A stretch of DNA of 64,000 nt, taken from assembly GCF_016863635.1 (NCBI RefSeq), contig NZ_BOPG01000085.1, positions 28,041-92,040 of the forward strand. The letters are read 5' to 3'. The notes under the pieces are model-generated. The model ran no database searches. It was not told the origin of the DNA and was given only the letters and a program-made list of their open reading frames with translations. A program made the translations under genes and the position numbers. Positions 9,635-18,700 of the stretch are shown here, one piece after another; the first letter of the stretch is position 1, and each line of letters opens with the position of its first letter. The DNA comes from Virgisporangium aurantiacum (GTDB taxonomy: Bacteria; Actinomycetota; Actinomycetes; Mycobacteriales; Micromonosporaceae).

Positions 9635-11629
9635 TCAGACCGCCGCCGTGATGGTCCAGTAGTTGTTGGTGCTGTTGTTCGGTGTCCACATACCGGTGAC
9701 CGAGCCGGCGGTGCCGTTGCCCATGCCGTCGAGGGCGGTGCCGGTGCCGCGGTTGATGATCTGGTGGCGCCCGCCGCCCACGTTGTTGAGCCGCCACTGC
9801 TGGTTGTTGCCGCCGTTCCAGGCTGCCTGCCGGGCCGGGGCACCGTTGGTGGCGTTGCCCCAACTGTCGGCCACCATCCCGTTGGTGCGATTGACGATGC
9901 GGTACCAGCCACCGCCCAGGTCGACGAACTGCCACTGCAAGTTGGTGCTGCCGTCCCAGTTCCACTGCTTCAGGTTCGAACCCGACGCGACGTTGCCACC
10001 GCTGTCGAGCGCCAGGCCCGTGGCGACGTTGCCGACGCGTACCCAGCCGGCGATCGGACCGCCGCCGCCGAGCGTGGGGATGGGACCGGTGAAGCTGAGC
10101 TTGAGCACGTAGGCCGGGGCGTTGTAGGGCGTCGTGGCGGGCAGGGTCACGTGCAGGCCGGCGCCGTCCTGGGTGGGCGTGGGTAGGTCGATGTAGGAGC
10201 CCGCGGTGGAGCCGAGCAGTCGCGCCGACGTCAGTGTGCTCAGATTGATGCGGTTCGACGCCAGCGTGGTGATGTGGGCGGTACCGCCGGGCCAGCCGAG
10301 CAGGGTCGCGTACAGCACTCGGTTGTCCTTGCTCCGGGTGAACCGCACATCCTGCGCGGTGCCGGTCCGCGGCGTCTGGAAGGTCCCGCCGCCCATCTGG
10401 GTCGGACCCTCGCCGTAGACCTCCCAGGCCCGCGTCGCGTAGATGGACTCACCGAAGCGGCGCAGATAGTCGCCGATGGCGAGCAGGACGCTGCGCTGGC
10501 CGGACGGGATGGTCCCGTCGGCCATCGGGGCGATGTTGAGCACCATGTTGCCGTTCTTGGTGACCCGGTCGATCAGCGCGTGCAGCAGCGCGTTGGAGCT
10601 GTAGTAGCCGATGCCGACGGTGTAGCACCAGCTGGAGCTGCTGATGCTGTCGTCGGTGAGCCAGTACGGTATCTGGATCCCGGCCGGTCCGCCCCGCTCG
10701 AAGTCGAACACCTCGCCGCGGTTGTTGAAGCCGTCCTTGTAGGTGGCGACGACCTCCTTGTTCCAGGCGACCGCCCGGTTGTAGTAGTACGACAGGAAGT
10801 TCAGCCGGTACGACTCGGGAATGGCGCCCAGGTTGAAGTCCTGCCACAGAATGTCCGGCTGGTAGCCGTCGATGATCTCCTTCAGCTTGTCGTACCACAG
10901 CTGGTACTCCGCCGGCGTGCCGAGCTGGCCGTACAACTTCCTGAGGCCTGGATCCGACTGCGCCGGCACGAACTGGTAATAGCCGGTGAAGTTGTACGCG
11001 TGGTGCATCGCGACCATGAGCTTCAGGCCCTTGGCGCGGATGGCGTCGGCGTGCAGGCGTAGCAGGTCCAGCCGCGGTCCCCGGGCGACCGAGTTGTACT
11101 CGTTGACGCTGCTGCTCCACATCGAGAAGCCGTCGTGATGTTCGGCGACCGGACCCGCGAACCGGGCACCGGCGTCGGCGAACAGCTGTGCCCATGCCAC
11201 CGGGTCGAATGCGCCGCCGGCCGAGGCCAACCTGGGTGCGAACTGGACGAAGTTGCCGGCCCGGTCGCGGGCGCCGTTGATGAAGTTGTGGTACGGCCAT
11301 GCTGACGGATCGCCGTAAACACTCTTGTGGTGGTTGTTCTCGGGCGATCCGTTGTTCCACATGTTGCGTGGGTACCACTCGTTGACGAACGCCGGAACGC
11401 TGAAGGCACCCCAGTGGAAGTAGATGCCGAACTTGGCGTCCTGGAACCACTCCGGCGCCGGCGGGTGCTGATCTACCGACGCCCAGGTGGCCGAGTAGCT
11501 CGTCGGGCCGGGGATCGCCGCCGCCGCGGAGCCCACGCGGAAGAGTCCGACCGAGCCGCCGGCAGCGACGGTTCCAGCGGTCCCGAGCGCCTTGACGAGG
11601 GATCGCCGGGTCACGAAGTTGTGGGTCAT
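9635..11629 (-). CDS. Secreted alpha-L-fucosidase (GH29) with C-terminal ricin/CBM13 domain
   Basis: 664 residues, ATG with GGAG 7 bases upstream. The N-terminus carries a Tat-like signal (TRRSLVKALG plus hydrophobic core). The catalytic domain has GH29 hallmarks: KFGIYFHWGAFSVP near the N-terminus, AEHHDGFSMW, and DILWQDFNLG, in which Asp264 matches the GH29 nucleophile position. A beta-sandwich follows (about 395-515). The last 145 residues form a ricin-type trefoil with QW repeats (NLQWQF, NNQQWRL). GH29 enzymes release alpha-L-fucose from glycans; exact linkage cannot be read from sequence. It is the last gene of the three-gene glycosidase operon, 42 bases after the GH43 gene. Confidence 0.9.
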   Translation of the reverse strand: MTHNFVTRRSLVKALGTAGTVAAGGSVGLFRVGSAAAAIPGPTSYSATWASVDQHPPAPEWFQDAKFGIYFHWGAFSVPAFVNEWYPRNMWNNGSPENNHHKSVYGDPSAWPYHNFINGARDRAGNFVQFAPRLASAGGAFDPVAWAQLFADAGARFAGPVAEHHDGFSMWSSSVNEYNSVARGPRLDLLRLHADAIRAKGLKLMVAMHHAYNFTGYYQFVPAQSDPGLRKLYGQLGTPAEYQLWYDKLKEIIDGYQPDILWQDFNLGAIPESYRLNFLSYYYNRAVAWNKEVVATYKDGFNNRGEVFDFERGGPAGIQIPYWLTDDSISSSSWCYTVGIGYYSSNALLHALIDRVTKNGNMVLNIAPMADGTIPSGQRSVLLAIGDYLRRFGESIYATRAWEVYGEGPTQMGGGTFQTPRTGTAQDVRFTRSKDNRVLYATLLGWPGGTAHITTLASNRINLSTLTSARLLGSTAGSYIDLPTPTQDGAGLHVTLPATTPYNAPAYVLKLSFTGPIPTLGGGGPIAGWVRVGNVATGLALDSGGNVASGSNLKQWNWDGSTNLQWQFVDLGGGWYRIVNRTNGMVADSWGNATNGAPARQAAWNGGNNQQWRLNNVGGGRHQIINRGTGTALDGMGNGTAGSVTGMWTPNNSTNNYWTITAAV

Positions 11630-11671
11630 CGATTCGCTCCTTCCACCGGAGCAGATGCGAACGTCATGCCG

Positions 11672-13054
11672 CTACGTCCGGGTCCACTTCTGGTTCGCAC
11701 CACCGTTGCAGGTCCATATCTGCACCTTCGTACCGTTGGCGGTCGCCTGTCCGTTGGCGTCGAGGCACAGTCGTGATTGGACACCGACGACGGTCCCGTC
11801 GTTGGCGAGCATCCACTTCTGGTGGTTGCCGCCGGTGCAGTCGGAGATGTCGACCGTGGTTCCCGCGCCGGTGCCCTGGCCGCGGGCCTGCAAGCACTTG
11901 CTGCCGTACACCCGCAGCTCGCCGGCGGTGGTCGGCGCGAAGGTCTGGTTCACGCCGCCGCCGCAGTCCCAAAGCACGGCCGCGGTGCCGTTCGCCTGGG
12001 AGGACCCGGTGATGTCCAGGCAGCGGCCGGACTGGGTACCGGTCAGGCGGCCGGCAGTCAGGGTCACGCCACCGGTGCCGGCGTCGATACCCCAGGAGCT
12101 GTGCCAGCTCAACGCGGCCGTGCCGCTACCGGTCAGTGTGATCGGCAACCAGACCGGTACCGACGCGTTGAGGTTTGACGGATTCCACCGGTCTCCGATG
12201 TAAACGTAATTCGTGCCCGCGCTACCGGTGACCGGCAGCAGGAATGACACCTGGGAGTCGTAGGTGCGGGTGCCGGCCACCGCGAAGTTGCTGAATCCGC
12301 TCCACGGCCCGGCGAGCGAGGTCGCGGTCGCGTACACGTTGTCGTTGGTGGCCCACCCGGTGAGGTGCGACGTGAGCAGGAAGTAGCGGCCGGCGACCTT
12401 CGCCATCGCCGGAGACTCCAGCGACGGGAAGGTGGCGACGGTGCTTTGCGCACTGGTGTAGTCGGCGGTGAGTCGTTCGATACGCATGCCCACGGCCGGA
12501 TCCTCGTGGATCAGGTACGCCGTGCCGTCGTCGTCCTTGAACAGTCCGAGGTCCCGGCTCGGATGGCCGAGTGGCCGGGTCGCGCCGAGATAGGTGTACG
12601 GACCGCACGGCGTGGAGCTGACCGCGACGCCGGCCCGTTGATCGTTGTACGACGTGTTGTCGATGTGCATCCACATCACGTACCGGCCGGTCGCGTTGTT
12701 GAAGATCACCTTCGGGCGCTCCACGATCCGGCCGGCGGCCAGATCGCCGGAGGCCTGGCGCGACAGTGCGTCGGCCTGTCGGGTCCAGTGCACGAGGTCG
12801 GTGGAGGAATAGCAGGCGACGGCGGTGAATGTCGACCCCGCGCTCTTGTCCTCACCGACCATGTAGTACACGGAGCCGACCATGAAGATGCCGACGCCGT
12901 GCGCCTGCAACGTGTTGCCGGCCGTGTCGGTCCATCTGGTTCCCGGATTGACGGCGACCGTGGCCGCCGCGGCGACGTGTGGGGTCATCACGGCGGACAG
13001 GCCGACCGCCAGCGCGGCCAGCGTCGCCGCCAACCGACCGAATCTACTGTGCAT
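11672..13054 (-). CDS. Secreted GH43-family glycosidase with ricin/CBM13 domain (galactanase-like)
   Basis: 460 residues from an ATG with TTTGGAG upstream; an in-frame TTG at 13066 is less likely. Sec signal peptide ending HVAAAA. The five-bladed propeller starts with WTDTAGNTLQAHGVGIF and YYMVGEDKS, wording close to the GH43 subgroup around exo-beta-1,3-galactanases, which frequently carry a CBM13. Other blade motifs are VERPKVIFN and DLGLFKDDDGTAYLIHEDP. The C-terminal 130 residues are a ricin trefoil (CLDITGSSQANGTAAVLWDC, then CLDANGQATANGT). The predicted role is side-chain or backbone trimming of galactan/arabinogalactan outside the cell. Family is firm, substrate is inference. It is the middle gene of the operon. 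Confidence 0.85.
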   Translation of the reverse strand: MHSRFGRLAATLAALAVGLSAVMTPHVAAAATVAVNPGTRWTDTAGNTLQAHGVGIFMVGSVYYMVGEDKSAGSTFTAVACYSSTDLVHWTRQADALSRQASGDLAAGRIVERPKVIFNNATGRYVMWMHIDNTSYNDQRAGVAVSSTPCGPYTYLGATRPLGHPSRDLGLFKDDDGTAYLIHEDPAVGMRIERLTADYTSAQSTVATFPSLESPAMAKVAGRYFLLTSHLTGWATNDNVYATATSLAGPWSGFSNFAVAGTRTYDSQVSFLLPVTGSAGTNYVYIGDRWNPSNLNASVPVWLPITLTGSGTAALSWHSSWGIDAGTGGVTLTAGRLTGTQSGRCLDITGSSQANGTAAVLWDCGGGVNQTFAPTTAGELRVYGSKCLQARGQGTGAGTTVDISDCTGGNHQKWMLANDGTVVGVQSRLCLDANGQATANGTKVQIWTCNGGANQKWTRT

Positions 13055-13064
13055 CGAGGGCTCC

Positions 13065-13098
13065 AAAGCTTGAGACGCCGGAAAGCTTGAGACGCCGG
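13065..13098. repeat. Perfect 17-bp tandem duplication between two glycosidase genes
   Basis: The 17-base unit AAAGCTTGAGACGCCGG occurs twice head to tail (13065-13081 and 13082-13098). It fills the gap between the GH39-like stop and the Shine-Dalgarno region of the GH43 gene. It could alter spacing or local mRNA structure between the two cistrons. Confidence 0.9.
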
Positions 13099-13099
13099 G

Positions 13100-14830
13100 T
13101 CAGCTACGCAGGCTCCACTGCTGGTTGGCAGCGCCGCTGCAGGTCCACAGGATGATCTTCGTGCCGTTGGCGGTGCCGGCACCGGTGGCGTCCAGGCACA
13201 ACCCCGACTGCACGCCGGTGATCGTGCCGTTGGCGTTGACGTTCCACTGCTGGTTGGCCTGGCCGTTGCAGTCCCAGATGATCACGGCGGTTCCGTTGGT
13301 CGTGCCCTGCCCGTTGGCGTCGAGACACTTGGTGCCGTACACCTGTAGCTGCCTGCCCGGCGTCGCTGTCCATCGCTGGTTGGCCTGGCCGGTGCAGTCC
13401 CACAGCCGGGTCTGGGTGCCGTTGACCGTGGACGAGTCCGGCACGTCGACGCACCGGCCCGACTGGCCTCCCACGATCTGCTGGCCCGCGACGCCGCCTG
13501 ACGGCGGCAACAGCGTGATGGTGGACGTGTCGTCGATGTTGGCATGCGACACGCTGACGGTCGTGGCGTTGCCGGACAGGGTCACCACGCTGTCCCGCAC
13601 CGTGGCCGGACCCGATACGGCGCTGCCGTTGTTGTACGGGATGTTCTGTACGACGACGCGGACCTGGTTGTTCTGCACGACGCCGGTGAGAGTGTCGAGG
13701 CGTTGGATGTTGACGGCGACGTTACCGGTCGTACGGCCTCCGCCGACGAGGATCTTCGCGGACCCGGTCGTCTTCGTGGCGAAGGCGTCGTACGACGCGC
13801 TCGGGGTCACCGACGCGGTCTGGCCGGTCTGCGAGCCGTAGAAGGAATACACCCACCACTCACCCTTCGGCAGGTACTGTCCGCTCGCGTTGCGCGTCAA
13901 CAGGCCGGCCAGGTCGTTGTGCAGGTTCGAGCCGCCGGCCCAGTTGGCCCGCAGCCCGTCGGCGCCCGCCCGCTCCAGCCGAGCGATGTACCACGCACCG
14001 TCACCAGGGTTCTGCTCGTTGCTCGCCCCGTACTCGTTGATCTGGTACGGCCGCGGATGCGCGATGCCACGCGAGTCGAGCGTCGTATTGGCCGTGGCGA
14101 CGTTCGTCACAGGGTCGCCCGGCAGCGAATGCCAGCTCACGATGTCGGGCACGACGTTGTTCGCCCGGACGAAGTCCAGGTACTGCGTCCACCAGCCGCC
14201 GGTCGACGGCACGCACGCGCAGCTCGGGCCGACGATCAGATGGTTGGGGAACGCCGCCCGGATCCGCTGGTACGTGCGCCGCCAGAGCTCGAAGTACTGC
14301 GCTTGCGGGCGGTTCCAGAAGAGGGTGATGTTCGGCTCGTTCCAGATGTCCCACTCGACGGTGAGCCCCGCCGTCCGCACGTCGTTGAACACGCGGGTCA
14401 GGAAGTTGTCGTAGTCGGTCCAGTTGCCGTTGTCGCCCGGGAACCGGCTGATCGGTGCCCCGTCGGCTCCCCACAGGTCGTGCGGGAGCAGAACGAACCG
14501 ACCGCCGAGCGCGGCGGTGCGGCGCGCCTGTGCCAGGGTGGCGTTCCACCGACGGTCGTAACCGCCGCCTACCCAGCCGCCCCCCGGCAGTTGCGCACCC
14601 CCGGCCCGCATCGCCCGGAACCGTACGTCGGTGAAGAACGTATCGGGTGGCGCCGTGCCGTTCTCGGTCATGCCGTAGATCCAACCGGACGCCCGGTTGG
14701 TCGGCGTGCCACCCGTGGCGGCGAAGTTAACGCTGATCGACTCGTCGGCGGCGAGGGCCGGCCGCGCCGCCGAAACGGTGATCGCGGCGGCCAGCGACAG
14801 GGATGCGGCGAGGACACGTGTGACGTGCAC
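13100..14830 (-). CDS. Secreted GH39-like (clan GH-A) glycosidase with ricin/CBM13 domain
   Basis: 576 residues from a GTG with AAGGTGA 6 bases upstream; another GTG lies 9 bases further out. Signal peptide ends PALAAD. The barrel carries WDIWNEPNITLFWNRP, in which Glu165 is the expected acid/base, and PYQINEYGA, in which Glu266 is the expected nucleophile; this pair fits clan GH-A. Overall wording resembles GH39-type enzymes (xylosidase, iduronidase or arabinosidase activities), but GH30- or GH79-like alternatives cannot be excluded. A beta-sandwich follows. The last 135 residues form a ricin trefoil with three QxW repeats (ANQRW, ANQQW, ANQQW). First gene of the GH39-GH43-GH29 operon. Confidence 0.8.
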   Translation of the reverse strand: MHVTRVLAASLSLAAAITVSAARPALAADESISVNFAATGGTPTNRASGWIYGMTENGTAPPDTFFTDVRFRAMRAGGAQLPGGGWVGGGYDRRWNATLAQARRTAALGGRFVLLPHDLWGADGAPISRFPGDNGNWTDYDNFLTRVFNDVRTAGLTVEWDIWNEPNITLFWNRPQAQYFELWRRTYQRIRAAFPNHLIVGPSCACVPSTGGWWTQYLDFVRANNVVPDIVSWHSLPGDPVTNVATANTTLDSRGIAHPRPYQINEYGASNEQNPGDGAWYIARLERAGADGLRANWAGGSNLHNDLAGLLTRNASGQYLPKGEWWVYSFYGSQTGQTASVTPSASYDAFATKTTGSAKILVGGGRTTGNVAVNIQRLDTLTGVVQNNQVRVVVQNIPYNNGSAVSGPATVRDSVVTLSGNATTVSVSHANIDDTSTITLLPPSGGVAGQQIVGGQSGRCVDVPDSSTVNGTQTRLWDCTGQANQRWTATPGRQLQVYGTKCLDANGQGTTNGTAVIIWDCNGQANQQWNVNANGTITGVQSGLCLDATGAGTANGTKIILWTCSGAANQQWSLRS

Positions 14831-15234
14831 TGATGTCACCTTCTGTTCGGCGGAAGGACGCGGCGAAGGGACGGTTCCGCAGGCTCCATCGCTGCTTGAT
14901 CGGCCGTTACGGTCCGACCCGAACGCCGTTGAACCGGGGGCGGCGAATCGGTTCGACGGGAACGTAATTCCACCCGGCGCCCCGTGTCAAGTGGTGAACG
15001 TCGATGTGCGGATGGCGGACGACCTGGCGGCACGGGCCTGGCGCTGGCGCGCAACGAGATCGGCGGGGCGAGCAGCACATGCCGGGTCGGCGCATCCGGG
15101 ACGGCCGTGCTCTCGAATCGATTCGAGTCGACTCCATGGCCCCGTCTCGGCCGTGGAAGAGGTCGAGCCACGTGGCAGCGGCGGCAACCGGCGGTGGGTC
15201 CAAGGCCGTGACCGGTGAAGAGAGGTGGTGTGAC
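14831..15234. promoter_or_regulatory. Divergent regulatory region between the glycosidase operon and the peptide/sedolisin unit
   Basis: About 400 bases with no convincing gene on either strand. It separates the minus-strand glycosidase operon from the plus-strand exported peptides and contains the palindromes annotated at 15112-15134. Promoters for both directions are expected here, but no -35/-10 pair could be assigned with confidence. Confidence 0.5.
15112..15134. promoter_or_regulatory. 16-bp perfect palindrome, candidate LacI-type operator, overlapped by a 10-bp palindrome
   Basis: CTCGAATCGATTCGAG (15112-15127) is a perfect inverted repeat with a central CG inside GAATCGATTC. This geometry matches operators of LacI-family sugar repressors. 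A second perfect palindrome, GAGTCGACTC (15125-15134), overlaps its right end. The site lies about 280 bases upstream of the GH39-like gene and 100 bases upstream of the first exported peptide. No LacI gene is in the window, so the regulator would act from elsewhere. Confidence 0.6.
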
Positions 15235-15420
15235 GTGACATCCAGGCGGCCGCTGCTTGCCATGGTCGCGATTACGGCGACTGTCGCGACCGCGACGAGT
15301 GTCGTGACGCTCGGCACCGGCGTGACCGCGTCGGCCGCCGGCGACCCCCGCCCACACCTCCCGGAACCCGGGATCGCGTACGTCATCCTGAGCCGGCGGG
15401 GCGCCGACGCCGTGCGGTGA
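15235..15420 (+). CDS. Small exported peptide (61 aa)
   Basis: GTG start with GAGAGG about 9 bases upstream. The sequence begins with basic residues (TSRRPLLA), then a 20-residue hydrophobic segment (ATVATATSVVTLGTGV), then TASAAGD, which looks like a signal peptidase site. It leaves a mature part of only about 25 residues rich in Pro and Arg. No family recognised. It precedes another small exported peptide and the sedolisin gene on the same strand. It may be a short secreted peptide or simply a poorly conserved membrane peptide. Confidence 0.5.
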   Translation: MTSRRPLLAMVAITATVATATSVVTLGTGVTASAAGDPRPHLPEPGIAYVILSRRGADAVR

Positions 15421-15434
15421 GCGCGCCGGCCGGG

Positions 15435-15491
15435 ATGGAACGGCATGGAACGCGATGGAACGTCTTCACAGTGACTTCACAGTGACTTCAC
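15435..15491 (+). promoter_or_regulatory. Helically phased direct repeats (3 x ATGGAACG at 10 bp, 3 x TTCAC at 11 bp)
   Basis: ATGGAACG occurs at 15435, 15445 and 15455, a 10-base period. Immediately after, CTTCACAGTGA occurs at 15464 and 15475 with a third partial copy at 15486, an 11-base period. Direct repeats of 11 bases containing TTCAC are the layout of PhoP-type (OmpR-family) boxes in Streptomyces. The block ends about 20 bases before the ribosome site of the 59-residue peptide gene. Assignment to PhoP or a SARP-like activator is inference. Confidence 0.6.
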
Positions 15492-15519
15492 GGTCGCCGA
15501 ATCACGCATGGAGGCGAAC

Positions 15520-15699
15520 ATGGCGATAAGGAACTGGGTGCTGATCGGGGTGGCATTGGCCCTGGGCGGTGCCGTCATCCCCGCGATCCACCGGGACGCA
15601 ACGCCGCGCACGTCAGCGGCGGCATCGGCGGCATCGGCCCGGATCCCCCTCCCCGGCGTGGTCCCGAATCCCGGACCGCCGCCCGTCATCCGCGACTGA
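15520..15699 (+). CDS. Small exported peptide (59 aa), translationally coupled to the sedolisin gene
   Basis: ATG at 15520 with a perfect GGAGG 5 bases upstream; an ATG at 15508 overlaps that site and is rejected. The sequence has one hydrophobic N-terminal segment (NWVLIGVALALGGAVIP), then a mature region of about 35 residues rich in Ala, Ser and Pro (IPLPGVVPNPGPPPVIRD). Its stop lies 18 bases before the sedolisin start, and the Shine-Dalgarno of the latter directly follows, so the two form one unit. No family recognised. Confidence 0.55.
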   Translation: MAIRNWVLIGVALALGGAVIPAIHRDATPRTSAAASAASARIPLPGVVPNPGPPPVIRD

Positions 15700-15716
15700 T
15701 GCCGGGCGGGAGGACC

Positions 15717-18700
15717 ATGATGCACACGCGCACCCGCATGACGATCGCCGTCGCCGCTGCCGCGGTCGTCACCTTGTGGAACCTGCCGGTGCCCGCGCTG
15801 GCCGAGCCGGCTGGGCCGGCCGCGCAGGCCGAGGCGGTCTGCGGCACGCCCCAGAAAGGCCATGCCACCTGCTTCGCCCTGCGCCGGCTCGACGTCGGCG
15901 GCGCCCGGGGTGTGCAGGCCGCGGCGCCGCCCGACGGCTACGGGCCCGCCGACCTGCGGTCGGCCTACGGCCTGCCGGCCGGCGGCGGGGCCGGACGGAC
16001 GGTCGCCGTCGTGGCCGCATACGACAATCCCAACGCCGAGTCGGACCTCGCCGTCTACCGGGCGCAGTTCGGCCTGCCCGAGTGTGTGTCGGCCACGGGC
16101 TGCTTCCGCAAGGTCGACCAGCGCGGCGGAACCAGCTACCCGAACCGCGACTCCCGGTGGGCGGCGGAGATCTCGCTCGACCTGGACATGGTGTCGGCGG
16201 TCGCGCCGCTCGCGCACATCGTGCTCGTCGAGGCCGACAGCGACAGCTTCGACGACCTGGCCGCCGCCGTGGATCAGGCCGTCGCGCAGGGCGCGCAGGT
16301 CGTGTCGAACAGCTACGGGACGGATTACTTCGAGGTGCCCGGCAGCGGCGAGGAACAGTCGCTGACCGACACTCTCGACGCGCACTACAACCACCCGGGC
16401 GTCGCGATCGTGGCCAGTGCCGGCGACAGCGCCTACGGCGTGACGTACCCGGCCGCGTCGCCGCATGTCACCGCGGTCGGTGGCACCTCGCTGGCCCGTG
16501 ACGGCAGCACCCGCGGCTTCTCGGAGAGCGTCTGGTACTGGAACGTCAACGGCGTGTTCAACGGAACGGGCAGCGGCTGCTCGCTGTACCAGCCGAAGCC
16601 GGCGTTCCAGAAGGACACCGGATGCGCGAAGCGAACGGTCGCCGACGTGGCGGCGGTTGCCGATCCGGCCACCGCTGTCGCGGTCTACGACACCTACGGC
16701 GTCGACGGCCAGGGGTGGCGCCTGTTCGGCGGCACCAGCGTGTCGGCGCCGATCATCGCCGGTGTGTACGCGGTGGCGGGCGCGCCGGTGGCCGGTACCT
16801 ATCCCAACGCCTACCCGTACACGCACCCCGAAGCCCTCAACGACGTGACCTCCGGCGCCAACACCAAGGGCGGCTGCGAGCCCACCTACCTGTGCACCGC
16901 CGGAACCGGATACGACGGCCCGAGCGGCCTCGGCACACCGGCCGGCCCGGCCGCGTTCGCGATGGGTCCGCACGGCACGCTGACCGGCACGGTCACGGAC
17001 CGCGCCACGGGCACACCCGTAACCGGGGCCGCGGTCGGCGCCGGCGACTACTCGACCACCACCGACGCGGCGGGCCGGTACACGCTCGTGCTTCCCGCCG
17101 GCACGTACGACGTCACCGTCGACGCGTACGGTTTCGTGCGCTCACGCGCGTCCGGTACGACCGTCGCCGACGGCGCGACCCTGACGACGGACATCGCGCT
17201 CGACGGCCTGCCCCGCTCGACGATCAGCGGAACGGTGACCGACGGCTCCGGCCACGGCTGGCCGCTCTACGCGAAGATCACCGTCGACGGCGTGCCCGGC
17301 GGGCCGGTGTTCAGCGACCCGTACACCGGGCGCTACAGCCTGACGCTGCCCGAGGGCGTGGCCTACACCGCGCGCGTGACCGCCGTCTATCCCGGCTACG
17401 CACCGGTCGATCTGCACGTGCAACTCGGCACCGACGACCTTCACCGCGACGTGCCGGTACCGATCGACGTGGCCGGCTGCAACGCGCCCGGCTACACCGT
17501 GCACTACGCCGGCAGCCTGGAGGCCTTCGACACCACCACGACGCCGCCCGGCTGGACGGTGACCAACGCGACCCCGGCCGGTGGCTGGCAGTTCGACGAC
17601 CCGCGACCGCTCGGCAACCGCACCGGCGGGTCCGGCCATTTCGCGGTCGTCGACAGCGTGGCGCTCGGCACCGCCAACCGCGAGGACACGATCCTGACCT
17701 CGCCGGTCACCGATCTGTCCGATGTGGACGCTCCGACGCTCAGCTTCGACACCGCCTTCCGGCCCTGGTTCGGCACCTCGACGGTCGACGTCGACGTCAG
17801 CGCCGACGGAGGCACCACCTGGGCCAACGTCTGGCACGAGGACGAGCGCGAACTGGTCGGTCCGGCGCACGTCGACGTCCCGTTGCCCACCGCGGCCGCG
17901 GTGGTGGTCCGGTTCCATTACAACGGCGGTTTCGTGACCTGGTGGCAGGTCGACAACGTGCGGATGGGGCGCCGGACCTGCGACAAGGTCGGCGGCGGCC
18001 TGGTGGTCGGGCGGGTGACCGACGCGAACACCGGCGGTGGCCTGATCGGTGCGACGGTGTCCGCCGGCCCGTCCTCCACTTCGTCCACTGTGGACGGTTT
18101 CTACTGGATGTTCTCGTCAGCCGGCCGCACCGCATTCACGACCACGCGGCGCACCTACAGCCCGGTCACGCGGACCCTCGACGTCGCGGCGGACGGCGCC
18201 ACCCGGGGCGACGTCGCGCTGCCGGCGGGCCGCGTCACGGCGTCGGGGAACATCAGCAGGACGGTCGCCTGGGGCTCGTCGACCACGGCGAAGGTGACGG
18301 TCACGAACACCGGTACCGCACCGGCCACCGTGTCGATCGTCGAGCAGCCGGGCCGGGTCGAGGCGCTCACGGGCGGCGGCGCGGCACCGAACGTGGTGAA
18401 GGCCCCGGTGACGGCGCTGTCGTTGGCCGCCGCCGCACGCGCCGGAGCTGCTCGCGCCCCCGCCGCACCGGCCGATGTCACGCCGTCGGCCGCGCCGTGG
18501 ACGTCGATCGCCGACTATCCGACGCCGGTACAGGGCAGCCTCGTCGACGTGTTCGGCGGAAAGGTCTACTCGGCGTACGGGTGGACCGGGTCCGCCGTCG
18601 TGGCCGATCTCTACGTGTACGACCCGAACACCGGCGCCTGGACGAGCCAGGGCCGGGCGGCCGACATCCGGGAGGCGCCGTCGGGCGCGTTCATCGCGGG

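Noticed and set aside
15477..16973. Minus-strand frame of 498 codons opposite the sedolisin start
   Set aside because: Composition of a shadow frame; contradicts the catalytic motifs on the plus strand.
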